Assembly (NCBI GenBank): GCA_014529385.2
Contig: CM043958.1
Span: 87,894,525 to 87,958,524, forward strand
Reading direction: 5' to 3'
From: Adiantum capillus-veneris
Lineage: Eukaryota; Streptophyta; Polypodiopsida; Polypodiales; Pteridaceae
Length of the DNA stretch: 64,000 bases
The translations under genes and the position numbers were made by a program. Within the stretch, counting starts at the first letter, position 1, and each line of letters begins with the position of its first letter. Below, in pieces: positions 45,401 to 56,350 of this stretch. Under the pieces are notes generated by a model that saw nothing but the letters and a program-made list of their open reading frames with translations, was not told the origin of the DNA and ran no database searches.

Positions 45401-45930
45401 ACAGCGCAGAACCCTCCTTCGGTAGCCTACGTAATAAACACTCTCAGTTCGACAATCACTTTGCTACGGGATGTCCCCGACGTAGCCTGTCAGATGTTGG
45501 TAAAGATAGCTTGGATGATCGTCACCTGCATGCAGGTGTTCAAAGACACTGAAGGCAATGATCATCCATGGAATCTCTTAGAAGGGCATAGAGGAATTTG
45601 ATGGAATTTGCAAGATTCACCACCACGACATATCCTGATGGCAATGTAATCCAGACTTATGTACCTGCCGTCACATTACTTGCAGACATTCGAGGAGGCC
45701 TTCGTCACAGTTTTTTTTGAAATCAACTCAAGAATCTTTCATCCTATGATGAAGGACCTCAAGGCACGGTACATAGCATACCAGCACACAGTAAGTGAAA
45801 ACCCTTTCAGACAGCAACAAGAAGACCTGGAGGCTATACTCCGCACACGAAGCTTTTCAGCAAAACTTGCCTCCTTGGAGCCCCATCAACGACCAAAGCT
45901 CTTAACATGCACGAGGACGTGCAACGATAA
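42488..45930 (+). pseudogene. ORF-X of element A (degraded)
   Basis: The ATG at 42488 follows an acceptor-like CACAG. The N domain is read at 42488-43330 with one TAG at 42938-42940. It parallels element B: FRDVDGGMVKTNIMPRE versus FKDNDGNIIELPMLPRE, then a VEVKITKDIINEALHFL block and YMSAGPMLTRIAYQALG. An acidic serine-rich stretch follows. A frameshift near 43585 leads to a basic coiled coil, then a proline-rich linker (about 44010-44130) with runs of prolines, then further coiled coil broken by at least five stops up to 44760. After another frame change the C domain appears (HPKWRQKWLDKRPQDLTHY, NPTFCPVPR) and later LPSHYLQTFEEAFVTVFF. Every module has a counterpart in element B in the same order. 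The long glycine-rich ORF on the other strand is a shadow of the proline codons. Confidence 0.7.
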
Positions 45931-45942
45931 GGAAGGGGGGAG
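45929..45942 (+). other. Polypurine tract of element A
   Basis: AAGGAAGGGGGGAG directly before the 3' LTR. Confidence 0.92.
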
Positions 45943-46863
45943 TGTTTGGCGGACGAAGCAATGGTCTCCAGAGAAAGAGTCACATTTTTCAGGGAATCTA
46001 CATTTTTGCGGAAATCACATTCTTTTGTAAAAGAGCGTCTCTAAGCCGAGAACTTGTAAAGAAATTTTTTATTATTTTTCCGAGAGCATTTGTATAGTGG
46101 AGATCTAGTTAGAAGTTTAGGACTTTTTGGCTGGACAAGCCATTTGTAAAGACCTAAACTATAAAGGTCGGTTTTGTAAGTTTAAACCTCATCATCTTTT
46201 ATCACAAGTTTTGAAGAAGACAGCGTACGTTTGAGAGCTTCCTCTTGCTCCAACTTGTAATCTTCGCTACTGTGGCTACGGTAATCCAAATTCAGATTCG
46301 TTTATTGCATTGTGTTCCTCTTACTTTGCTCTTCCATTCAAGTGTAAGCATTCAAGATTCGGTGTAGGTGTTCAACTACGCATTTGAGACCTTAAATCAC
46401 TGTTTTGAGTGTTTAAAGGCGTATTGTATGTTGTTTTGACCCTAGGAGAGGCTTCAGGGACCCTAAACAACACTTTGGGATCATTTGTTCACAATTTTTG
46501 CTAAATTTGGGACAAACAATCGCGATCCATGTACCTCTCCATAATGCTGTGACAGTGATAGGATAGATTCAAATAGTCTCCTATAGCTTCCCTTCAAGTT
46601 TCGTGCGAATCCGATATGATTTGCATGGTAAACGGGCGTGATGACTGTAGAGATGTGTAGAACCTGACACAGGCAGATTACTTGGCTTTAGTGCGTATGA
46701 TTTGCTTGCAGAGTTAGTAGTTGCATCTCATCGAGTTCACTTCATTAGGAATGACACCCTAGTGAGTTTCCATGCCTCATCCTGGTCGCTTCCCTTCTAT
46801 TGATATTTTATGTTGATGCGTGAGAGCTATGCTATGGACGTCCTTCGCGGCGAGCCGCAAACA
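45943..46863 (+). repeat. 3' LTR of element A
   Basis: 921 bp, paired with 6336-7256 and followed by the TAGGT target copy. The palindrome core here is CAATCGCGATC, centred near 46522.5. Confidence 0.93.
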
Positions 46864-47100
46864 TAGGTTCTTTACAGGTCTAACAACCAAAAGTACCTTA
46901 CAGGTAGTTCACAGGTGGAGATTGTATTAAACTATGTAGAAAACAAGGACTTGTAAAAGTTGTTGTATGCCAGCCCAAAGTACCTTATAGGTAGTCCTCG
47001 GGTGGTTTCTGTACATAACAATCTATTCAGTTTTTGTATGCCAACCCAAAGTACCTTACATTGTAAATGTCTTAAATTGGGAAACAATAACAGAATGAGA
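46864..47100. repeat. Degenerate tandem repeat (right part)
   Basis: It continues the AAAGTACCTTA(C/T)AGGT array that element A split at 6335. The next 300 nt or so (to 47400) hold nothing recognisable. Confidence 0.7.
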
Positions 47101-47409
47101 AAAATAACACTTCAATGCTTGGACACTTAAATAGTCTTAAACTACTTGAAACAGAAAACTAACACTTCAATGTTGGGACACAAAGACAATGCATCCAACC
47201 AGTTGGAATATATTACATCGTCATCAATTTGACATCAAGTCATTACATGAGTTACAATGGCAATCAAAATGAAGCCCAAAAATTGGTTTCCACATGGAAA
47301 GTAGCATATAAATATAGAAGGTTCTTGCACGGGTTTAGTTTAGTTACAAAAGGTACATAAAGGATCTATCATCCTAAAAAAAGCAAGGAATATCATCGTC
47401 GCTTGCACT

Positions 47410-48140
47410 CTATGGGCATGAGCTGTGGCCCACATAAGTACGCATCATAAGATATCTTTTCAAACCCTTTTGCAATTGTTGTGAATACATACTTATCATC
47501 ATCAGTAGGTTTTGGTTTGCTGAATGTGTCCGCCAAGGCACGATGATCTGTAGCATGCTGCCACCCTTCTAGCTAGGCCTTTAGATCTTTTGACAAGTAT
47601 TGGGTGGAGTGGTGCTCAATACTAGGCACTATGATGTAAGTACCGCATGGATTATAATGACATTTATAGGAGCTGTTGTCAATTAAAAGGACATTGCAGG
47701 TATCATACTACTGCAACTTCGCCAAAAAATTTGCAATACCTTGAAAAATGCTGGTCTTCCACCACCAAAACAGTAACTGCCCACATCACATAATTGTTGT
47801 CCAGCCCATCCACTAATATAACTGTGAACCTTGGGAAAAACATCTTCTAATTCTTGAGCCCACTTTATTGAGCATTGCACTGCTCCATATGTAGACATGT
47901 CACAGCCCATGCAATAAAATCCTGTGCATCTTTCGGAACAAAGAGGTACCTGCCATCCACCTCCTCATGATTGACAAATGATGTAGCTTCAATATCGGGG
48001 ATAAACGAAGGGTCATACTTATTAGGTGTACATGTAAGACAAAGTACACCATTAAGATCTAATATGAAGGCTGATTGGGTTGGATCATCATATGGCAAGG
48101 AGGAGATAGCTGGGGGGATGTACTTTGGGGGATCTCTGAT
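47410..48140 (-). pseudogene. NIF/FCP1-like HAD-phosphatase domain (degraded)
   Basis: On the minus strand, read from about 48140 down: SAFILDLNGVLCLT resembles motif I of the HAD family, followed by YLFVPKDAQDFIAWA. In other frames come LCDVGSYCFGGGRPAFF and LLIDNSSYKCHYNPCGTYI, the latter resembling motif IV (LLIDDSPYK) of NLI-interacting-factor phosphatases. Known members dephosphorylate proteins such as RNA polymerase II CTD using D-x-D-x-T; here it is D-L-N-G-V, so the second Asp is Asn. Several frame changes show decay, unless some are unrecognised introns. It could be a host gene relic or transposon cargo. Confidence 0.5.
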
Positions 48141-48639
48141 GATGATGATGAATTTCCTTTGCGGGCAGCTTGAGGGTCCCCTTTTCGTTTGGACACCCTG
48201 TAAAAGACAGCATTCAACATTGAAAAATAAACATGAGGAAATATTTGACATAAAAGCAACAAAAACATAGAGGCCGACAAGAACATAGACACTGCGCTTA
48301 TGAAACATAAAAGCGACAAAAACATAGAGGCCGACAAAAAAGTTTCTTTTGCATTCAAAATCAAGAATCACAGATTCTTGTATTACAATTGAAGAGTCAC
48401 AATTTCTTGCAAACTCAAAGCTTGGGGGGGTGGGAAACATTAGAAGGATTGCGGAGGGGAGTACTCTTTCTGGGAATCTTCTTCATGGCAGGAGGTGATC
48501 TGGGTGCTTCCCTCTCTCCCATATCTCCATTTGCATGATGAGCATGCTGCTTTGAACGTGTGGACTCCAAAGGTCTATTCTTTTTGGAAGGTCCATCTAT
48601 TCATAAAACAACACATCAGCCCCATGCAGACATTGCATA

Positions 48640-49440
48640 GAAGTTGATAAATCCAATACCATTACCACTAACCATCACCATTTTTCTTGCGCTTCTTTGA
48701 CACCTTCATCATGTCACTCAGAAAGATGGGAGAATCTGGATTCTCATCACCGGTTACCATGCGCTGCACTGCATCCACTCCCTCTTGCGCTATTGCCTCC
48801 GCATCGTCAACTGTTGCATCTTCCTTTGGACTGCTTTCGCTTGGTTGTGGCTCAATTGCTGTTGTGCTTGCAGGGGGGTGTACCTTCACAACTGGAGTGC
48901 CCTCACTGGAGTACACACTATGGGCTTCATGAGTAGCTTGTAGCAAAACCTTTGGCACGTCATCCTGTATCGGTGCCACACAAGGAATATGGCTAGAACC
49001 CGCAAGCACATCAGTGACGTTCAAGCTTGTGCAATCAGCAAATACATGAAAGCAACCTGAACTGTTCTTGGATTTATATGAGATTGGGAGCAACGGCAAC
49101 CGACTTGTATGCAGGAGCATTGATTTAAGTTAATCTGGAATACTACTCTTGCAAGAGGTGTCCGCACATATCGTCTCTGATCCAAGACAAGCAGCAAAAC
49201 ACAAAGCATGGTATGCATGACCACATGCTAGCGTGTATACACAAACCACATGGGAAGCCATAAATGCAAGACCACATGCAGCACATAGTCCTGGACCAGA
49301 GAATGTAGCCTACAAGTGGCTCAAGTGTTGGCGAGCTGTGAAGCAATAACATTGTGTCACCAACCTTCACCTGCTCCAACATGCTCTCACAAAAGTTGAT
49401 CTATTGCACACACGTAATCGTCGCTGATGCTTCCAAGTCA
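48640..49440 (-). pseudogene. Upstream exon-like segments of the minus-strand gene region
   Basis: A 150-codon frame (49120-48668) rich in Ser, Pro and acidic residues ends in a basic KKRKK motif that could be a nuclear signal. A further short piece (KEVTDLEASATITCVQ, near 49440) follows an acceptor-like TGCAG. No domain is recognised. Linkage to the NIF-like segment is inferred from strand and proximity. Confidence 0.35.
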
Positions 49441-49479
49441 GTCACTTCTTTCTGCATGACAAATGAAGAACAAAAGGCC

Positions 49480-50530
49480 CACAGGGATTAGATATGAGAA
49501 GCACGATCACAGCCCAAAGTACCATGACAAGTACCTTTAACAGAGAAAACTACCATTAAAAAGTACTTTGAACACTCCAAAAAACCACAAAGGCAATTAA
49601 AATACCATGGCAGGTAGAAAAGTACCTTGGACACTACCATCATAATAGAAAACTACCATTCCATAAAAACATCAAGGCAAAAGATATTACCATACCAGGA
49701 AAGACTGTCATGATAAAAAAGCCACCATCACCAAAAACAAGTACAATGACAGGTTTCTTGGACACTACACACTAATTAGCAATGACTGTACAACCACCTT
49801 AATAGAAAAAACTACCTTTACAAGTACCTTGGGCACAACCACCATAGCAAACAAACTTCCTTAAATAGACAATCAACCATAGCAGAAAAAACGATGAAAA
49901 AGTACCTTGGGCACTGCCACCATAACAGAGATGGATTTCCAAAAAACATCTAAGGTAATGACATATACCATGGATAATAGAAAAGTACCTTGAGCACTAC
50001 AATCATAGCAAAAGAAAAGTACCATAGCAGGAAATACTGCTATGAAAAAAACACCACCATGATCAAAAGAAGTACCATGACAGGCATTTTGGCCATTACA
50101 TGATACCTGGAAAAATAGCCATGACCCATGCACCTGTCATGGTAGAAAAAACTACCATGACAAGTACCACAATAATAGACAAACTTCCATGGAAAAAACA
50201 AACACTCATAGCAAAAAAAACCACCATGGAAAATTACTTGGTCAATGTCACCGTAACAAAAAGAAAGCCATGTAAAAAGAAACTACCATGCCAAGTACCT
50301 TGGGCACTATTACCATGATAGAACCCCACAATAGAAAAAACTACCATGTCAGGTAGGTTGGGCACTTAGCACCATAACAGAAATAACTGGCATGACAAAA
50401 ACAACCATCTAAATAGAAAAGAGTACCATGTCAAGTACCTAGGGCATTACCACATAAACAGAAATAACTGGCATGGCAAAAAAAACCACCTAAATAGAAG
50501 AGAGTACCATGTCAAGTACCTAGGGCATTA
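49480..50530. repeat. Degenerate tandem repeat
   Basis: Imperfect copies of a unit such as AAGTACCTTGGGCACTACCA with CCATGACA, AACTACCAT and related variants. It may lie in an intron of the minus-strand gene region. The AAGTACCTT core is shared with the array around element A. Confidence 0.8.
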
Positions 50531-51700
50531 CCACATAAACAAAAATCCTGCCTTGACTTGGTCGGCACATACCTGGAGACGATCCACCTCATCTCTTATG
50601 TTCGAGCTGCTTCCATCGGCCCCAAGAGCTGTGATTGCAGTAGTTAAAGTAGCCATCTTGCCTTCAATCACCAAAAAATCAGGGTCAGTATCAACAACTC
50701 CCTTCATGCTGGACCACAATATCTGGAGCTCTTGCAATTGCCCCTGAAGCACTACCGCGGCGGCTAAAGATGTCCCTTGTATCTTCCACATATTTTGGTT
50801 CTTGTCTTGTAGCTCTACTCTCACATTATCCAATGTTGTGTTCAAAACCTTTAATGCATCCCTTTTTGCATCCAAAATCTGCTCCACCTGTGCTTTTACT
50901 TGCTAGCTTATAAAGGAGGCACTAACTAGAGAAGTGCTACCAGATAAGAGAGCATTTTTCCCACTTTTCTGACTTGCCCCAACATTGTCAAGACAAAGGG
51001 GATGAAGTGATGTCCCCTCATTATTCTCCAGCCAAATCTTTATTTTCTTGTCAATGCCACCCAGAAGCTTCTTGCAATGGTCCAAAAACTATTCAGCAAA
51101 AGCAGCCCATGCAACCTTTTGACCTGCAGGATCTTGCTGAGAAGTTGGGCATCGCTCGTACACAAACAATGTTGCAAACTTGTATGTGATCTCTTTGTTG
51201 GCTAGCATGCTTTGGTAGACTTTGTGAAATAGTAACCTACATTCGTCTACAAAATCAGGTCGCATCATATGCAGAAAGATTTTAGAGCCCTTCTCCCTTT
51301 TCTTCATGCAGACCGACAACCAATCATGATCTATGACATCAGCCTCACTGAGGTGCTGGTAGAGCTTGCCCTCCAAGCTTAAGCCATACTCCTCATGCAA
51401 CTCCTCTCGTGTGTAGCAGAATCGAGTTTGCTTGGGGTATTGAATCCTCCAAGAAGATCTTGCGGCAAACCACATTTGACATAGTAAACAAACATTGAAA
51501 AGAAAATTTCTACAATTGAAGAGACAGAGTTGATATGTACCAATGATTTTGTCGCTGATAGTTTCAGACTTTATGCCCAATGTTGTGGAGCTCCTAGGCT
51601 TGCTACTGGATGAAAGCATGCTAGCTGAACCACCATCAGCTGCTGCCATGGTGATCTTTTGCGATGGAGTCTTCATATCACTGTACAAAAAAAAACACAC
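50531..51700 (-). pseudogene. N-terminal exon-like segments, unknown protein
   Basis: Read on the minus strand: about 51700-51540 (MAAADGGSASMLSSSS...), a donor-like ATTG/GTACAT, then 51480-51089 (TREELHEEYGLSLEGKLYQH, DFVDECRLLFHKVYQSML). After a stop, the sequence continues through LLGGIDKKIKIWLENNEG to a helical segment (50887-50530). I do not recognise the family. Consistent codon-like composition and continued frame across the stops suggest a real but decayed gene. Confidence 0.4.
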
Positions 51701-51749
51701 AAGCCATGATTCACAATGTCCTCAAACAAACACATTGCTCAACTACAAC

Positions 51750-51773
51750 AAGAGAGAGAGAGAGAGGGAGAGG

Positions 51774-51808
<35 letters not shown>

Positions 51809-51816
51809 GGGGGGGG
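51750..51816. repeat. GA microsatellite and poly-G run
   Basis: AGAGAG repeats followed by a run of about 18 G. ORFs here are artefacts. Confidence 0.95.
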
Positions 51817-51849
51817 ATATTACATTACCCGATGAAGATTGAGGTCGCA

Positions 51850-52880
51850 CAGAGAGGGTAGGCGTCCGCATTTCTTCCTTGCTTTGTTCACACAAGGTGC
51901 ATGGAGATGGAGTAGCGCGTGGGTAGCTTCCTATACTATGTAGAATGGCATGCAACAAAAGTCACAGTCACCCCCATAAACAATGTTCAAAATATGATGG
52001 CATTCTTGAAGTAGTGGAATTCTCCATTTCTTGCAATTTTCCATGCCCCCAATAAATTATTTGAAAGGAACAAATAAAACTTGAGAACTACTTCGGAAAC
52101 CACCTATAAAATCCCTTAAAATTGACCACCATTTCATGCTTTCACCCAATGGGTAGTAAGCTTTTTTTAAAAAAACCATAATTCTTAGCTTGTGCGTGAT
52201 TTTCACATGAAACCCATAAGAGAAAATGTTCTAAGTGATGTTTTTTATCTTTGGTTTAAAGGATTTGGGATGATTCATAACGGTTTGTAAGTTATGACCA
52301 AAACAATGTTTCTACCACTTACGTGTCGTGAAGTGAAAGGGCTTTTTATGTACAGACGAGACCATAAACACATAGTGTGCATAAATAAGTGTATTAAAAA
52401 TGATGAAATAATCATAGAATAACTTCATACGCACTTGACAAGTCCATACATGCACTTGTATATGAAAAAAGCAACCATCCAGAGGATATCTACTCAAAAA
52501 AACGACATAGAGAGAGAGATGATGCCTATGGAGTTTAGAGCTTCTCACCATGCTTTAGAATTGATTAGGGGATTTTGAGAGGCTTCTTTCTTTGCCACAA
52601 GAGAGTATTGGTGAGAGCTACGTAGAGGTTTTCACCACGAGAGCCTTCAGAAAACGCATACACCATGAAACAAGAAAGGAGATAGTAAGCAAGTAGAGAG
52701 AGAGAGAGTATTCTTCTTCTTCTTCTCGTAAACGAGAAGAAGAGATTATGGAGATGGTGAGTGAAGAGATTTCACCACTCCACATCATAGGTATGTATTG
52801 CCTTGCGGTAGTAGATGCAAGTGATTTTATAGGCACTGCTAAAAGCTAGAGTGAACCACAAAAAATAGGGTCATATCCCA
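51850..52880. other. Unassigned AT-rich stretch
   Basis: No supported gene. A short hairpin lies near 52714-52742 (CTTCTTCTCGT/ACGAGAAGAAG) beside a GA repeat. Confidence 0.35.
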
Positions 52881-52905
52881 GAGATGCAAGAATTCCTATA
52901 TATGC

Positions 52906-53157
52906 ATTCCCATTTCATTTATGTTGCATCATTAGGTTGAATTTTATCGGGGTATTGAACTCGTTTAGCTTTAATACATTGACATGTTAAACATCTTGTA
53001 ACATAATTTAACACATCATGCTTTAGTCTTGGCAAGAAGAAACTTTTCCTTATAGTAGTGTAAGTCTTAATGCATCCTGGGTGTCCTACAATAGGTATAT
53101 TGTGAGCTTCCTATAGTGTTTGAAGCTTGATCCCACCTTGATTTGGGATACAAAGAT
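52906..53157 (-). repeat. 252-bp direct repeat, copy 1 (integrase H2C2 region)
   Basis: About 96% identical by eye to 53466-53717. On the minus strand it encodes a VGHPGCIKTY...CLTCQRIKAER type zinc finger in decayed form. Confidence 0.8.
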
Positions 53158-53162
53158 CAAAA

Positions 53163-53462
53163 TTTGTGGGTAAAATCCAAAATTCAAAATTGAAGTTCTT
53201 AATTGATTTTGGGTAACACACATTGCTTCTTGTCCACAAAATTTGTAGAGAGACTAAATCTGAAATTAACCCAAGAAATTAAAAGACCTGGGGAATTAGC
53301 TAGTGGGAATAAAAGTCTCACAAAAGGCCTAATTGAAATTTTGTCTTTTTCTTTGCATGGGCAGAATCATAAAGGAAATTTTTATGTCATAGACATGGGT
53401 GTGCATGACGTAATTATTGGCGTGGACTGGGTGGTTGAAAATCATGACTTAACTGATTGTGA
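53163..53462 (+). pseudogene. Gypsy protease fragment on plus strand
   Basis: LIDFG, then NTHCFLSTKFVERLNLKL after a one-base shift, FYVIDMGVHDVIIGVDWV near 53380-53435. These are retropepsin blocks (D-[ST]-G expected; here D-F-G). It lies in inverse orientation between the two 252-bp repeats. Confidence 0.65.
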
Positions 53463-53465
53463 AGA

Positions 53466-53717
53466 ATTCCCATTTCATTTATGGTGCATCATTAGGTTGA
53501 ATTTTCTCAGGGTATTGAACTCGTTCAGCTTTAATACGTTGACATGTTAAACATCTTGTAACATAATTTAACACATCATGCTTTAGTCTTGGCCATAAGA
53601 AACTTTTCCTTATAGTAGTGTAAGTCTTAATGCATCCTGGGTGTCCTACAATAGGTATATCGTGAGCTTCCTATAGTATTTGAAGCTTGATGCCACCTTG
53701 ATTTGGGATACAAAGAT
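53466..53717 (-). repeat. 252-bp direct repeat, copy 2
   Basis: Second copy of the H2C2-coding repeat, 560 nt after the first. It is continuous with the RNase H end on its right. Confidence 0.8.
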
Positions 53718-54760
53718 AGTTACTGAAGTAAAGATTATCATCTTCAACGTGGAAGCCTTTGATTTGCCTCTCTTGCTTCTCCATGCGATTACTTAAGTCA
53801 TCAAGTAGTGGATTTTTATGTAATATGGGTCTTGAAATATATCTTCTCGAATGAGGTCAATTAAGAAAGTAGTAGAGGTTGTGACAACTTCTACAATACT
53901 CTTTCTACTTAAGCCATTGGCCACAAGGTTTTCCTTTCCAGGTTTATACTTAATTCCAAAATCATATTTGCATAATAAGTCCATCCATCTTCATTGTCGC
54001 ATATTAAGGTCAAGTTGGGACACTTCAGGCTTTTGTGGTTGGTATGTGATTCAAATCTTCTTCCAAGAAGATAATGTCACCACACTTTAAGAGCATGCAC
54101 AAGGCCAATAATTCCAAGTCATGTGTGTAGGATAATTCAACTCATGCGTACGTAACTTACGAGATTCATAATCTATTGACCTTGCTTATTGAGATAGAAT
54201 GACACCGATTGCTTGTCCCCTTGCATCAGTGAGGAGAGTGAATGTTTTTTAGAAGTCCAAAAGCTGTAGTATTGGAGCATTCACCAAAGCTTCTTTGAGT
54301 TTCTCAAAACTAGCTTCGCACACTTATTCCAAGTAAACACTTTAGCCCTCTTAAGTGTATTAGTCAGTGGAGATGCAATATTAGCATAGCCTTCAATAAA
54401 AGTGCGATACCATCATGTTAAACCAATAAAGCTACGTATTTTTTTAATTGATTTTGACATAGACCAAGCTACAAAAACTTTGATCTTACTTGGATCAGTA
54501 GAAACACCATCCTTGGATACAATAATCCCCAGATAATCCACCTTGTCAGTGAAGAAGGTGCATTTACTACGCTTAGCATAAAGTTGATTTTGACGTAGAA
54601 TTTCAAGTACTTGTCACACATGTTGTTCATGTTCGTCTCTATTTCTTGAGTAAACCAAAATATCATCAGAAGGCAAGAACAAAATACTCAAGATACTCTT
54701 GAAACAGATGCATCGGTCATGAGACGATTAAAATTTGCAGGAGCATTTGTAAGTCCAAAA
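53718..54760 (-). pseudogene. RT C-terminal part and RNase H of G1
   Basis: On the minus strand the sequence gives LTNAPANFNRLM, then decayed RT thumb (FTDKVDYLGIIVS-like), RNase H, and YDFGIKYKPGKENLVANGLSRK at 53984-53793. The blocks shift frame repeatedly. Confidence 0.6.
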
Positions 54761-55506
54761 TGTTAGGAAATAAGACGTAGCTAAATAGATAATTGAGTAG
54801 ATTACTTAATGGAGAGAGACAGATTTATATACACGAGATTATAGAGTATAGTAGAGAGAGAGAGAGTACACACGATATACGTGGTTCACCCAATGTGGGC
54901 TACGTCCACGGGAAAGCAGCCACTCAATGGATTTAGTACTTCAAAACAAGAAGTAGTTTACAAAGGGATTATACCCTTAATGGAGCTCCCGCCTTGCTTC
55001 ACTCTCACCACCTCACACTCACCTTGTTGCATCAACTTCACACTATGAAATGTGTGTAGAAATGGCCTCCTTTTATAGGCCAAAAGGGTTGCCCTCTCTT
55101 ATGAGAGACAGCCATGTGTAGCCGCCCTTGTGCGAATAAGTCCAAATCGGACCCTCCAATCCGCCCATGTGTGGCCGCCCTTGAGAAGATAAGTCCGCTT
55201 TTGAATTCGGCCACCGGCCATTGAATTCGGCCACCGGCCACCGACCATTGACTTCCGACCACCGGCCATCGGCCATTGACTACCGGCCACCGGCCAACCG
55301 ACCGGTTGTTTTCCGACCACTTTCCGGCCGCGGTCCGGCCATAATATTCCGGTGAAAAAGAATATTCCGGCGAAAAAAAAGTCTCGGGGGCCTCCGCCCC
55401 CGAGGCCTTTAAAGTTGCCCTTGATTCTTGTCCGTGAAAATTTTGGTTTCCGGTGAGTGATTTTCCTTCACGCACAATGGCTTCTCCTCATAATGGGGGC
55501 CTTACA
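54761..55506 (-). repeat. Solo LTR inserted in G1 RT (probably Copia type)
   Basis: On the minus strand it starts TGTAAGG and ends CCTAACA, with a TATA box CCTATAAAAGG near 55082-55072. It splits an RT frame whose two halves lie on either side. AAATG occurs at both junctions (54758-54762 and 55506-55510), overlapping the ends. A GGCC-rich minisatellite occupies about 55205-55330. Confidence 0.7.
55205..55330. repeat. GGCCACCGGCC-type minisatellite in solo LTR
   Basis: Repeated CGGCCACCGGCCATTGA and variants. ORFs across it are composition artefacts. Confidence 0.85.
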
Positions 55507-55509
55507 AAT

Positions 55510-56350
55510 GTGCGCTTTACCACAGAAAATTACAAGGGTAAATCAGGCTCCATACTTAACACAAAAGGCATAACTGTAGATTCATAATGTCCAAAACGAG
55601 TGTAGAATCTTGTCTTTGGTATATCCTCTTCCTTAATTCGGATTTGGCAATACCCTGACTTAAGATCAATTTTTATGAAGATAGAAGCTCCATATAATTG
55701 ATCAAGTAACTCATCAATCCTTGGTATTGCCTACTTATTCTTGACCGTTACCTGATTCAATCCACAATAATCAATACAAAGACATAGTATACCATCCTTC
55801 TTTCAATTAAAGAGAAAATGAGTACTCCATGGAGAAACACTAGGTTGAATGAAGTGTTGTTCAAGAAGTTGAGTAAGTTATTCCTTGAGTTTTACAAATT
55901 TACGTACCGACATTATGTGTGGCCTACGAGTGATTGGTTGAGCTCCTAGAATAAGCTCTATTGCATGATCAACTTCACGCTTAGGCAGTAAAACTATGAG
56001 AATTCTTTGATAAATACATCATCAAATTCTGTTAGCCATTTGGGCTAAGGTGAATCTAGCTTCTTCTCCTTAGGGTTAAGCTTTACTTAGTAAATCATTT
56101 CATTCTTCCTATAACTCCTCATAAGCTTGGTAAATCTCACTAGTTTGAGTATAGGTTTCTCTTGTTTCCTAGTAATTGTGACCCTAGAGTTTTGGTTATT
56201 TATGAAATTCAATGAAGCATCTTTACAATGTATGTGAGCATCATTCGCCTTAAGCCAATCATTCCTAGGATTCTATCATACACTCCTAATGTAAGACTAT
56301 GAAGTTTGTAGAAGTGTTATACCATTCAAAACAAAATTCAAGTTACCCAA
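55510..56350 (-). pseudogene. Protease and RT N-terminal part of G1
   Basis: Minus strand: protease remnant LGVYDRILGM near 56300, a linker, then RT with [36 protein letters not shown] and [12 protein letters not shown] between about 55750 and 55560. Stops and frame changes are frequent. Confidence 0.65.

Larger units (their letters stand above)
6336..46863 (+). mobile_element. Element A: Athila/Tat-like Gypsy LTR retrotransposon, split by element B
   Basis: Two 921-bp LTRs (6336-7256 and 45943-46863) lie in the same direction, flanked by perfect 5-bp target duplications TAGGT (6331-6335 and 46864-46868). A tRNA-Asp-type primer site follows the 5' LTR and a polypurine tract precedes the 3' LTR. 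The span is 40,528 bp. Removing element B and its duplicated target leaves about 18.4 kb. By eye the LTRs differ at about 58 of 921 positions. The order is gag, protease, RT, RNase H, [element B], integrase, retropepsin-like/WxPK extension, internal purine tract and TATA-like box, putative intron, ORF-X, polypurine tract. Many stops and frameshifts show it is no longer autonomous. Confidence 0.93.

Noticed and set aside
51743-51958. ORFs over the GA/poly-G tract
   Set aside because: Microsatellite artefacts.
55038-55475. Minus-strand ORF of 145 codons
   Set aside because: It lies in the solo LTR and mainly translates the GGCC minisatellite.
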